From assembly GCA_039602395.1 (NCBI GenBank), contig JBCNJP010000003.1, positions 65,710,278-65,774,277 on the forward strand: 64,000 nt of DNA, read 5' to 3'. Of the stretch, positions 52,684-64,000 are shown piece after piece. Within the stretch, counting starts at the first letter, position 1, and every line of letters begins with the position of its first letter. Both the position numbers and the translations under genes were made by a program. Source of the stretch: Deinandra increscens subsp. villosa. Taxonomy: Eukaryota > Streptophyta > Magnoliopsida > Asterales > Asteraceae. The notes beneath the pieces are model-generated. The model worked only from the letters and a program-made list of their open reading frames with translations, had not been told where the DNA came from and searched no databases.

Positions 52684-53604
52684 AAAACAGCTCAAAAGCT
52701 GAAATTTTGCAAACCTCCGACGCGCATAACTTTCTCAATACTTCACCGTAAGGTGGATTCTCTTCGCAACATGTCCATAATATTGGGAAGTTTATGCCTG
52801 TAAACTTTGAGAAGCTAAGAGGCTGTTGGATAGTTGTTGACTGAGTAAGAGCTGACTGAGTAAGAGGTTAACTGAGTAAGAAACTCTGTTTGAAACTTGG
52901 TTGTTTGATAGTTAATGACTGAGTGAGAGCTGATTGAGAATTGTATATAGCTATTTGTTTTAATGTATTAAAATCATTTTATAAAAAAAAATAAATAAAT
53001 AATTTTAAAACAAAAAACCAATACAATAAAATAAAATAGAACACATTTTTAGACTAACAAAAATGTGCTTTTTAATTAAATAGGAGTACGTTTTTTTAAA
53101 GTTAAAAATTATAATTATGTGTTTATTTATAAAACTACAAAAATTTGTATCTGGCTTTCGTTCATTCCTTCCTATTGGAATTTGATTCTAGCTCTTGATT
53201 TAATTTTGTTAAAAATTGTTTTAATAATTAATTAAATTAATAAACTAGAGGAGAAAAGCTAATGATGGTATCTTGAAATATGAAATGCATAAAATAACAT
53301 AGCTAGAGCCGCCGTCTTTTTCTCTAGGGGCAATATAAACAAAAATTGAATAGACTCGGTCAGTGGATTTAAATCGGAGTACTCGGTCAGTGAGGGGTGA
53401 CTCGGTCAGTGTATGATTTTAATAATATCAAACGAGCGGACCACTTACCAGGTTAGTGGTTAGCTCTTACCGGACCCGGTAAGAGGTTATCAAACAACCC
53501 CTAACACCAAGTGTGGAGAAAATTATGCGTATCTACAACTGCTGTGTTAATGGCAACAAAGCTGATTTTTAGCCAACTTCGGACACGCGGAACTCACTCA
53601 ATAC
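52684..53604. repeat. 180-bp tandem repeat with MITE, copy 2
   Basis: Counterpart of 14642-15566. Unit 1 is split by the MITE, and unit 2 is split by LINE C and resumes at about 56495. Confidence 0.6.
52819..53501. mobile_element. PIF/Harbinger-like MITE, copy 2 (683 bp)
   Basis: Flanked by TAA at 52816-52818 and 53502-53504. The ends GAGGCTGTTGGATA and TATCAAACAACCCC are closer to perfect inverted repeats than in copy 1. Confidence 0.8.
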
Positions 53605-53758
53605 TTTTTTGGGTAAAGGGTTACCCCGGTGATTTTATATATTAACAGAAACGTTCAAAGCACAAGTAGTAGAGTGAAATCTCTACTAGTTCTCTAAGGG
53701 GCATACCCCTAAGAGTAAAACACAAATAAAAAACACAGCACACTCAACACTAAACAAA
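53605..53758 (-). mobile_element. 3' UTR and short poly-A end of LINE C, copy 2
   Basis: Six T at 53605-53610 mark the poly-A end on the plus strand, again directly after CTCAATAC. Confidence 0.7.
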
Positions 53759-56489
53759 TTAGCCTCCATCATCAAAAACCAAGCTTCCAAAAGATCTCCA
53801 GATGGGAAAGACGTTTCTACCCCGATCACCAAACTTGCACTTTAACCCCAGTAATTTGTAGCGGACATCAGAAAGAATATCCCCAACAACCTTCTCAGGC
53901 TGCCGATTTTTGTTACCATGCAGCCGATTATTTCGTTCCCTCCAAACGTGATAAACAGCAGCCGCCACAGAGAGCTTAAAAACGACACTAGACAGAGCCT
54001 TGGACTGCGAATTCGACTCATAGCAATTGACAATAATAGACCAGTTACTCGGCATCTGAATCGGAAAGCTTCTACTTACCATCTCCCAAACCTTCTTGGA
54101 GAAAGGACACTCGAAAAAAAGATGGTTATGAGAATCTATATCAGAGTAACATAGATGACAACACATCATGTTCATACACCCCTTCCTCCAATTCCAACGT
54201 ACCAGCTTATCCTGGGTTCGAAGTTTACCATTAATAACCAACCAAAGACAAAAAGCATGTTTAGGAATGCAAGTCGCGAACCAAATAAGAATATTTCCAA
54301 GGGACTTCATCGTGGGACTGCCTCAGAGAGTTCCAGGCCGTATTCGTGGAGAACTCAACAAGAGTATCTTCCACTTTCCACCAATGTTTATCAGCAACAT
54401 CATTGAGCTCCGGGATATGAACATTGCTTAAAATCGGAAAGCGAGAGACCCAATCTAAAGGCCAATTCCAACTGGGGCTCACAATAACATCAGCAAGACA
54501 AGAGTAGATATTAAAACCAGCATTATGAATTTGTCTAGAGGAGAGAATATTAGCCAAGGGACCAATATCACTCCAAGTGTCATACCAAGCAGACGTATCA
54601 AGGCCATTCCCAACAGTGATATAGATGCAACTCTGAATAAGAGGCCTAATTTTCACGAGGTTTCTCCAACACCAACTACTAGATACATCATTCTTACAAT
54701 TCCAGAAAGTGCGGTTTTTCAATCTGTAAGTATAAATCCATTCAACCCAAAGCGAATTCCTTCTAGTGAGAATACTCCACACATGCTTAGCGAGGAGAGC
54801 CCGATTCATATCTGTAATACATCGGATTCCAAGCCCTCCCTCACTTTTAGGCCGACAGACCACATTCCATGAAACTTTAGCAGCCCCCTTCACACGTTTT
54901 CCTTGGGACCACAAAAAACCCCTCATCTTAGCCTCTAACTCATTTACAACTCTAGCAGGAAGAAGAAACACCGAGGCCCAGTATATATGCATAGAGGAAA
55001 GGACAGAAAGGATGAGTTGGAGACGACCAGCAAAAGAAAGATTTTTGTTTCTCCAGCTAGAAATGTGGTTATCAACCGCTTCTAATAACGGATGGCAATC
55101 CCGATAACGTAAACCAGACGACAATAAAGGCACCCCAAGGTACTTAACCGGGAGATTTCCCTCAGTAAAGGGTAAATGGCTTAGGATAGCAGTTTTAGTA
55201 TCATTCCCCACATTACAGAAAAATATAGTGCTTTTCGGGAGACTGGGAACTAAGCCAATCATCTTTGAGAATTCATCCATAGACCGTATCAAACAGATAG
55301 TAGACCTGGTATCGCCATGGGCAAAAAGAAACAAATCATCTGCAAAACAGAGGTTAACAATCGTATGATCCTTACACTTCTTATGATACTTGAATAAAGG
55401 ATCCCTTTCCACATCACGTTTAAGCATGAGAGTTAAGACCTCCATAACCAATGTAAATAGATAGGGGGACATTGGATCACCCTGCCTTAACCCTCGCTTG
55501 CCTCTAAAGTAACCATGGAGCTCACCATTTAGGCATATCGAGTAAGACACTGTAGAAATACATTTTATAATCCAATTCACCATCAAATCCGGAAATCCAA
55601 AGCAGCAAAGGATGTGATTTAAAAAATCCCAGTCAACAGTATCATAGGTTTTTTTAATATCAACCTTTAAAGCACACTTTGGCTCACCCACATTCCGGTG
55701 GTAGTTATGCATAAGTTCTTGAGACAACAAAATATTATCCGTAATGAGCCGTCCGGGAACAAAAGCAGATTGATTAGCACTCACAATGTCACCCAAAAAA
55801 CCCTTAATCCGATACGCTATGATTTTTCTTATGCACTTATACAATACATTGAAGCAAGCAATAGGACGATAATCAGTAATATTAATAGGGGTAGTCACCT
55901 TAGGCACCAAGGCAATGATAGTATGATTGAGTTCTTGCAGAAGCTTACCATACTGGAAAAAATCACGAATGGCCTGCATAACATCCTTCCCCACAATCGG
56001 CCACGCACTCTTAAAGAACGCCGAAGTAAAGCCATCCGGGCCTGGAGCTTTATCATTATCAATCCCAAACATCGCATCCCGGATCATGTGTGTAGCAGCC
56101 CCGTCATCAATTTTTTTAGTAAACAAAGAGGTAGGCGGCATAATAGAGCTCGTACCATGGGCACTAAAAAATTTGGTATAGTGCGCCACAAAAATGGTAG
56201 GAACCTCAGTACCTTCATGAAGAACACCAGAAGTGTCCTTTATAACATCAATCCGACCCCTGTGGTTCCTTATCTTTAAGGATTTGTGAAAATAAGAGGT
56301 GTTTCGATCGCCCACGGCAAGCCAATGCACCTTGGATTTATGTTTTAAGAATCTCTCCTCATCAAGACTAGCAGTTTGGAAGTCATCCAGAAGTGTAGCC
56401 TCCTTCTCTTTTAGGATCAGGTTAAACGGGTCCTCATCCTTAGCCCTTTGAATCTCGTCCAACTTTGATTCTTTTTGCAACATGTTCAT
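53759..56489 (-). pseudogene. LINE C ORF2 (RT, zf-RVT), copy 2; long RT frame intact
   Basis: A 742-codon frame (56489 to 54261) runs unbroken through RT and the region beyond it. KAPGPDG, KVDIKKTYDTVDW and GLRQGDPMSPYLF are present, and the catalytic FADD lies at about 382-385. It lacks the (TA)n expansion that breaks copy 1. It carries an in-frame loss of eight codons (RPVEEWEI region, next to 56084), flanked by short GATC/AATC similarity. The zf-RVT part (54310-53759) lies in another frame because of a shift shared with copy 1. There is no endonuclease and no promoter, so it is still a dead insertion. Confidence 0.92.
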
Positions 56490-56930
56490 AGTATTATGAA
56501 GTTTATGCCTGTAAATTTTGAGAGGCTAACTCCAAGTGTGGAGAAAATTATGCATGTCACCAAATGTGTGTTTTGTGTTTGACTTGTAAGCTTTGTGTTT
56601 ATGCATGTTGACTTGGAATTGTGCATCTATGTTTTCCTACAAGTTTAGGACTGGTGTTTAAGTGTTAGGACCAAGGTGAATGCTTGATAACATAATTGTT
56701 TATTACATTCTACTAGCTAAGGTTCGTCGAAATAGACACAAGAGAGAGAGAGGGAATGCGTGACTTCAGGGAGACCAGAGAAAGATTTCGGTGGCTTCGG
56801 ACTCTTTATCTGAAAATTGAACCCTGTGTGTTTTCAGGTGCGATTTTCTTCCTGCTCGATTTTTCCTAAATTTTCGTTCTTCCTGATTCCATGGAATCAT
56901 CCTGATTGGATCCACATCTCGTGGTCCAGT
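56490..56930 (+). mobile_element. End of 180-bp repeat and LINE A 5' UTR, copy 2
   Basis: Counterpart of 18480-18920, ending with the Z target site CCAGT at 56926-56930. The body of this LINE A copy would lie beyond the window, after the 3' LTR of Z. Confidence 0.5.
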
Positions 56931-59672
56931 TGTGACACCCGGCAAATTCAGGTTATTTATTTATTTATTTTTTTTCGGACAAACACGGACAATTATTTAC
57001 TCGAATATACGTGCAATTGAACATCTATTAGGGACTAGTAGATGTGTCATTTGGTTCACGAACAATCACACACGAGTTGAGTCGATCCTAATCGTTGGTG
57101 ACAAATTAATAGAACACTAATCGAACGAACGTAATTATGTGAAACTCGTGATCCTATGATTTTACTTGGGTATACGGTTACATGTGATTTCAAGGTGTGA
57201 TTAGAAATTAGTGATTTACTGGAATCGTGTAAGAATATTACGTTTTATGCAAGTAGACTAAGTGTGTTAAAAAAATATATAAAAAAAATAAAAATAAAAA
57301 AAAAGAAGTCGGTCCATAAATTGTATGCATGGTATGTTCCGAAAATTTCATCTTTTTACCCAAGTTCTATCCAATCCAAAACTTTTTTCGAGATAACTAC
57401 AACTCCTACAAAGCCTCCCCTCTCACTCATAAGCATCATAACCCTCTTCCACCATTCCCTCAATTTTTCACAACTTCTCCCTCCCTCTCTATACCACGTC
57501 GCCAAACCCCCTCTCCCTTCCCTAAAATCAGTCCCTTTCCCAACCGTTCTACTCAATTTTTGGAGTCCCCAAGGCGACAGCCCTAGTGAAACAAACCATA
57601 ACAGTTCTGGGGAACAATAGCGAGCAAGGTGGAATCAACCGTGTAGATCACCGGCATCGAACACTCAACCTAACACCATCCAATTTCCGATCGCGAGGTA
57701 TGTTCGGTTCTTGAAATCTTCTTTTGAAACCGTCGATGTGTAAATCTGATTTGTGTCCTCCGTGTGTTCGAGCATACCCATCGATTCTCTTATTAGTGTT
57801 GTGGTGATTAAGCTACGGTGTACAAACCGTTTCTATAAAACCGTGTTTTAAGTATGCGTACTCGAAACCCCACTGTACCATGTATGTTTTTCTTGTGACG
57901 TACGGACTAATCGGTGATATCGTAACGTGTCGATAGGTTTTAGAAGGTAGGATTTTCGAGATGCATCATGGGTCTATAATCTGATTGAAATTGCATGTTA
58001 ATATTGAATTTGAATGGGGGTGGCTACTGGTATGGACAATATGAGTAATAATCTCAAAATATTTAAAACATGGATACTGGTTCGTAAATGGGATTGGTAG
58101 GGGAAGATGACACCAAAAATAGAACTTGTTAAATTGTTTACAAACTAGGTTAATTAACAAACATAAGAATCCTTTGGTGGTAAAGCTTCAATTTTCTGAT
58201 TGGAGTGTCGCGAGTTCTAGACTAGCGACTAGCACCTCTTTTCACTTTTTATTTATAAAGCATATGGCTCTCATACCTCATCTAGTGATCTTGTGCATGT
58301 GTTACAAAGTATTTGAGGGTGTCTAGATTTCATGAAAAATATTACAAGTTGGTGCAAGTCATGCCACATAATTTATATAATCAAAATTTTGGATTTTTGT
58401 ATTTGTGTATGCATTTTGTTTAATGACCTAAGGGCACCATAACGTATTTGGCATGTTAAAAGATCATGTGATTGTGTGAACTTATTGGTTAATCAAGTTG
58501 CATAAATGATTACGTGTGTGGTTAATATTCGTGAACGATAAATCCTTACAAGAAACATAATTTGGTGTAATTACATTTGGTTAACGTGTGTACTTGATTA
58601 GCATAATTATCTTGAGAAACTTTGTTACCAAGCATGTCTAAACGTGGAAGCCTTACGTGCTTCTTGTCACCGCTTTGAAACAATTAAAATGCATGTTAGA
58701 AACGATTTATATGTGCTTACTTGCTATAATTGGAAAGTTCAATTAAACAAACAAGCACATCAGTTAATAAGTCACCAACGTGTCGTCAGGGTCGATCGAG
58801 TCAGTCCAGTTGTTCATGCACTGTAGTCTTACACAGTTACAAATATATAGGTGATTCGTCGAACTCATCAACACTTTTATTAAACATTCTGTCGAGCCCC
58901 CAAAGGTGAGTTCTCGAACATTTTTCTCTGAGTATTTCAGTTAGAGAAAAGAGCATGCTACAAACAGTTCTGGTAATATAATTGTACAGCTGATCACGTA
59001 TGTGCGAACATATAACACGAGTTACAAGTCCTTACATTTCGAACCGTTAGTTTATGAGAAAGCGAGGTAATCTTTGGTAGTACTACTGGGTTTGACAAAC
59101 CCCACCCGCGTTAGTAGCTCTAACTCGACTGGATGTCGAACGGGTGTAATATTAGCCTAGACAGTATCATCATCGTCCGTGTTAGGCGATGGTGGAAGGC
59201 ATTACAAACACAAACAGTCACGCTTCGGTTGCGAACCACATAGTGATAGCATTATTGGCCTTGCTAGCTACAATTACTATTATGATACCATGGTACAAAC
59301 ATCTAACAAACATTTATGGTGTAAACATCTTTACAACAAACATTTACTCTTTCTTGCATTGATATTTATGAACTCACCAGCCTTTGCGCTGACCCACATA
59401 GCATGTCTTTCACAGGTATCTAGGTCTGGAGCACAATTAGGACGCATGCTTTGCATTGGGTCTACAACACATTTTAAAACCCCGTTGGTTTATTTTTATT
59501 TGGGTGTAGCGCGTGTTTTGCGCAACATCGTTATTTCTTTTATTTACGTTTCCGCATTTCTATAAAAAAAAAGAAACTGTTTTTGCATGGTTTGGTATGA
59601 CTAATGACTCGGATCCTGGTTTGTCACACGTCTCGCGGTTATACTCCGCATGTGGATTTTGAGGGTGTGACA
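56931..59672 (+). repeat. 5' LTR of element Z, copy 2
   Basis: 2,742 bases, TGTGACACCC to GGGTGTGACA. At most sites where the two copy 1 LTRs differ from each other, this LTR matches one of them, and it has about ten private changes, so it lies near the common ancestor of all three. Confidence 0.95.
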
Positions 59673-59674
59673 GA

Positions 59675-59688
59675 TTGGTATCAGAGCC
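59675..59688 (+). promoter_or_regulatory. Primer binding site of element Z, copy 2
   Basis: TTGGTATCAGAGCC, two bases after the LTR end. Confidence 0.92.
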
Positions 59689-59835
59689 ATTCGTTATAGT
59701 GAACTAGGCCTTGCATGTAGGCCGACTATAGCCTTAGAGTTGCATTAGTCTAACACATACGCATGTACACACATGTTTTTGTTAACCTAGCACTTCATTA
59801 CATATACATATATGTATACATATAACATTACAAAC

Positions 59836-61238
59836 ATGTCGACATCCCCTACATCATCCCGAGCGAGTAGGAGACCTGAAAGTCTATCAAACGTTTGAAC
59901 TGAGGATACGATGAATAAGGCTGACTAACTATACTAACGCTCATGAGAAGCAGACTCACATAACAGGTTCTCGCAGTGTGTGCGAGTCGGGTGGACCACA
60001 AGCTACCGGACGTGCATTACATAACAGGAAAGGTCACGAGCTTACTGGAGATCGAGAAAAAAAATCTTCGAGTCCTTAGAAGCAAACTTGTACGCAACAT
60101 TAAAGCGGTTGACATAAACCACAATTATTCTTACACTGAGTTGGAGAGCGATTGTTTGCACACAACATCAAAACTAAATACACTGAGTCCCGTGCGCTCG
60201 CAACGGAAAGCCTGAAACATAACAACAGGGACACGGGCAAGATAGCCGAGGAAGAGGTCATGGTGACACTAACATTAACATGACTACAACCAAACGAAAA
60301 ACACTGAACGATCAACACTAAACAACAACATTAGCAGCTCATGCCCAAGGGCAGGGGAAACTTGGACTTCAAGAAAACCGTAGGGTTGTAAGCATTGTGC
60401 ATTCAATGTAACATAATAAGTTCTTAGTCCACTCAGATATATTAACAAGACAGAAATCGACATTTGGGACGTGTGATTTCCCTTCGGCAACAGAGTCAAA
60501 CAAGTGACATGAACATTCGAGGGACCCACACTCACTTGGTGAAATAACCATGTAAAAACATTAGGTCGGGACACAACAAATTCACTACCTTGGAAGGAAA
60601 TTATTACCTCACAGAGAAAAGAGTATAACTACAAAATGTTGTTCAGAAACTAGAGGGCAAGCTACGGGATCTCAAGATGAAGGATTCTGAGAACAGAACT
60701 TTTATAATTCTATCCCATGAAAAGACTCTTTCGTGTCCTCACATAAATAAACCGGTATGCAAGCTAATCGAACTTCACGTAGTTGGGTTGGCTATCAGAC
60801 TCAGAGCATGGCACTTCTTCGAATCCCACTACCATTCAACAACCAGTTCGTTTAGCCTGTGGGCTTATCGACCAGGTTGTGGCTCCAAGTACCCCTTTTT
60901 GAGGAAGCTTGTTATGGGTACTTCAGGACACAAGAGAAAGTGGGACGGCATGAGTGGCAATAATTCTAGAATCGAGTTTCACATACCAACCAACAAAAAC
61001 AGAGTCACAAGCTTAGTACCTCAACAAGTAACTTCTTCAGCAGGCAAAGCAATTAGGACCAAACAGTTAACGCCGAGGCAGGTGTATTCGAAAGTACCCA
61101 AAAGTCTAATGAGTGTGTCTACCAACACACCAGCGCGGGTGGCAAGTATTGTTGCTAGAACTATGGAAGGATGAGTCGAATGACTATAGATTGCAGGGAT
61201 TAAAGGTCAAAACAAACAACTCAAGTCTAGGGAAGCCG
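59836..61238 (+). pseudogene. Element Z gag-region relic, copy 2
   Basis: Counterpart of 21822-23224, with the same stops. The 165-codon open stretch is at 60677-61174 with only two or three residue changes (for example RTFIIL for RTYIIL). Confidence 0.5.
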
Positions 61239-64000
61239 TCATTGAATGTTTAAGGAAAATAGGAGCACCTTAAGAGAAAATGCCCATGGAACAAACGACT
61301 GTGCATTCGTGTGTGGTTCGGGCAACGCCAAGAATGATTTAAGCGTCGCTAGCATTTTGCAGGCATAAACTGGAATTAACAAATGGGAGAATTGAATGGA
61401 AACACAAAAGGTTGTCAGGAGATGTAACTGAAACCAACAGGCAGATGTGCTAATCACACTTAGAAGATCCGACGAGATTTGTCGGAATGGATTTGGTTGT
61501 CCAAGCATCAAGCCGAGACTCTTTATCAGGTCAAGAATCGTTTGTATTCTCCTCCCTAGTGGGAAAGTCCTGTCAAGTTCAAGGATATAGGAAGGTGTCT
61601 GTCTCAGGCAACATATCACAACTAAGAACCCGAGGGTGGCTATGGATGGATCACATTGCTATTCTAGCTCATATTGATGGGAAGCTCGAGTAAGAAAGGA
61701 AGATCAAAAATTTTCCTATCATTTATAACCTTCAAAGAGAAATCACCAAAGACCTACTCGGTCTTCCATCTCATCGTCAGGACGAACCTCAGATTGACCA
61801 TACACCCGGGGCAGCATCTACTGCCCGAGCAACATATCGAATCACGCTAGAAAACTATAGTAGTTATACACCCAGCTTCACGAGCCACCATATAAAGGAT
61901 TTATCAAGTTAAGCTTAACGTTGTGGGGAGCTCCAGTTCTTCTGTTAAGAAGAAGGACAGGACATTTCGAATGTGCAACGATTTTCGTGAAACGAACAAG
62001 GCTAACATCAAGAGTCGTTTTTCTCTACCTCGCACTTATGATTTATTCGACCAGTTACATGAATCGAGTTACTGTTTCTGATACCGATTTCAGATCATGT
62101 TACCATTAGCTAAGAGAGCCTAAGAGGAAGATGCCCCGAAAACTATGTTTAACAACCAATAAGGCCATTATAAGTTATAGTTATAACCAGTGGGTTTGAC
62201 TAATGTACTCGCGACATTCATGGATCTCGTGAACGGCATGGGTAAGCCTTACCTTGATTAATTCTACATCGAGTTATTAATGATATTGTGGGTAAACCCA
62301 GGGGCAACATGAAGACAGATTCCATCAAGACCTATCGCCCTAGGAAAGGGATACAGGTTGACTCATTTACAGTGGAGGCTATCGAGGATTGGCCAGCCCA
62401 CTGACACGAACAAAGGTGACGTCAATTCCATCATTTAACAAATTGATATCAAAAATTAACTCTCCATCACATAATTCCCTGCATAACAAAGGTACTACAT
62501 GAACTAAGGTGACAACCACGACACGATTTTTCAAATGTTAAAGCGGAATGCACTGATTTTATCATATTCGAAATGAGACTAATGGCTTCATGGCATATTG
62601 AGATGCCTCCAAGCAAGGTCTCGGTTAGGCGTTGATACAAGGCGAGAAGGTCATCATCTATGCCACACGTCAGCTGAAGATGCACTAGCAAGATTACACC
62701 ACCCATGACTTGGGATTGGGTGAAATGGAGTTTATATCGAAGGCCTGGAGACATTATATGTGTGATACCAAACACACCGCTTGCAAAGATTACTAGATTT
62801 TGAAGAGCATAACGTGAGCGTGGATGCTTAGGTGCAATGGCATAGGTTGGAACCCTAGTGTGTAACTACTATCAGGAACCTTTGTCATGGCTCTAAGTTC
62901 GCATACTTACCAACAAGCAGAAGAGTGGTTCTGGTAGATGACTAGTACACTTCTAGAATACCAGGGTGTGGTAGGTTAGCTGCGATACACCCTATATATA
63001 AGCACTAATGGTGCTTCGGGAGTGGGACTAGGAGCCAGAACAAGAGCTAGCTCTAGCCAACAGAGTAAGACCAGTGTTGTAGCTGATGTTGTGAGCGGAA
63101 AGGGAACCCTTGGAGCTCAATAGAGCTCAAACATTTCAACTTACTATACACACTGGACTACCAGAGCAAACTCATGATGCTGAACTCGAGGCACAGTGAC
63201 AAGCTAATGTAGGGCTGGGGCTACGAGGAACGAACAAGCGCTATGAAGTCGAACCTGATAAGATCCACCATCATTTTGGGATGAACATCGGTACCGCAGT
63301 ATGGGAATCTTAGAGAGTTGGAAAGGGATAAGGCTCGTAGTCCACGATGATCTGCACATCCTGGTTTGGATACGCGATACAAACATTTGAAAGCACTCTA
63401 CTAACGACTGAACTCGAAAGCCAAAATGTGAGACCTATGTGAGAAAATGCCTAACTTGCTCTACGGCTAATACCGTGTATCAGGAACCATCCGGACTAAT
63501 ACTACAACCAGAAACATTCCTATGTGAAGGGGAGACAAAAATTTATACCTCGAATATCAAGCAAATATGATATGAATGGGGCGATCATTAATCGATTGAC
63601 CAAACCTGCACGGTTTCTATTAATCAATAGACACATAGAATGGAGAAGTTATCTCGGATTTTCTTAAAGGAAATCCTCTCAAAGCACGGGGAGCCATTTA
63701 AATCATATCAGATTGAGACACTCTATTTACACTCCATTCTGGGGGGTAACTTTACCAAAAGAAATGAGAGCACGTCAGGACACGAGCACTATATATCATT
63801 CTTAAAACGATGGAAAAAGTGAACAGTCTACGCACGCCATTAGGAAACATGCTTAGGGCACGTGTCATGGATTCCAACAACAGCGAAGAAATGTTTCTAA
63901 TGCCTGGTAGAATGTTTTACAACAAAAAATTATCGCGCTAGCATTTGGATAATATCGTTTGATGCATTTACGGACAAAAACATAAGTCACCCACCTGCTG
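61239..64000 (+). pseudogene. Element Z pol relic, copy 2 (partial)
   Basis: The same degraded order of protease-RT linker, RT, RNase H and integrase finger as in copy 1, including MEKLSRIFLKEILSKHGEP at 63640. It differs by scattered substitutions, for example FRMCNNF in copy 1 is FECATIF in the open frame here because of local changes near 61960. Confidence 0.8.

Larger units (their letters stand above)
41179..64000. repeat. 38-kb-period direct duplication, copy 2
   Basis: Pairs base for base with 3130-25987 apart from about 1% substitutions and small indels, and runs off the window. Private lesions include an 8-bp deletion near 42520, a stop in LINE B, a 24-bp in-frame deletion in LINE C and a mutated Y primer site. 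Copy 1 has its own, different lesions. The two have therefore decayed independently, without selection. Confidence 0.97.
56931..64000 (+). mobile_element. Element Z, copy 2 (runs off the window)
   Basis: 5' LTR, primer site and internal relics as far as the integrase region. The 3' LTR and right target duplication are expected near 64.7-67.4 kb in these coordinates. Confidence 0.92.

Overview
This window is plant nuclear heterochromatin made almost entirely of nested, mostly broken retrotransposons. I see no host protein-coding gene, rRNA, tRNA gene or CRISPR array. The evidence is Ty3/gypsy LTR elements with methionine-tRNA type primer sites (TTGGTATCAGAGCC), plant L1-type LINEs with DUF4283, endonuclease, reverse transcriptase and zf-RVT modules, a PIF/Harbinger-like MITE, and AT-rich intergenic DNA. 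The long Tekay/Del-like LTRs and the upstream ORF resemble those of Asteraceae, but the family assignment is an inference.

The dominant structure is a direct duplication with a period of about 38 kb. Copy 1 starts at 3130 and is matched to at least 25987. Copy 2 starts at 41179 and runs off the window end at 64000. By eye the copies differ by roughly 1%, with private frameshifts and stops in each. Each copy holds, left to right: the end of a minus-strand gypsy LTR (element W); a minus-strand LINE (LINE B: endonuclease, ORF1, 5' UTR); a 1,006-bp tandem repeat; the 3' end and LTR start of element X; a 4.13-kb LTR (element Y) with primer site and a degraded upstream ORF; a roughly 180-bp tandem repeat interrupted by a MITE and by a second minus-strand LINE (LINE C, RT); the 5' end of a plus-strand LINE (LINE A); and element Z inserted into LINE A.

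Unique sequence lies on both sides of copy 1. Positions 242-3129 look like the 3' end and truncated LTR of another gypsy-type element. Between the copies, element Z is complete (18921-29420, 2.74-kb LTRs, CCAGT target duplication). Then come the rest of LINE A (29426 to about 36150) and, joined tail to tail, the minus-strand gypsy W (36150-41723), which has gag, protease, RT, RNase H and the integrase zinc finger but lacks the integrase core and its 3' LTR. The left border of copy 2 lies inside the intact LTR of W, while the left border of copy 1 lies inside a truncated version of the same LTR. Unequal recombination between W LTRs is therefore the simplest explanation of the duplication.

Nothing here forms a cooperating pathway. 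The interesting signals are about genome dynamics: a protein-dead element (Z) with nearly identical LTRs, tandem units that are homogenised within but not between the 38-kb copies, a MITE whose empty site is kept in the neighbouring repeat unit, duplicated polypurine-tract modules in two LTR families, and catalytic-site losses in several polymerase genes.
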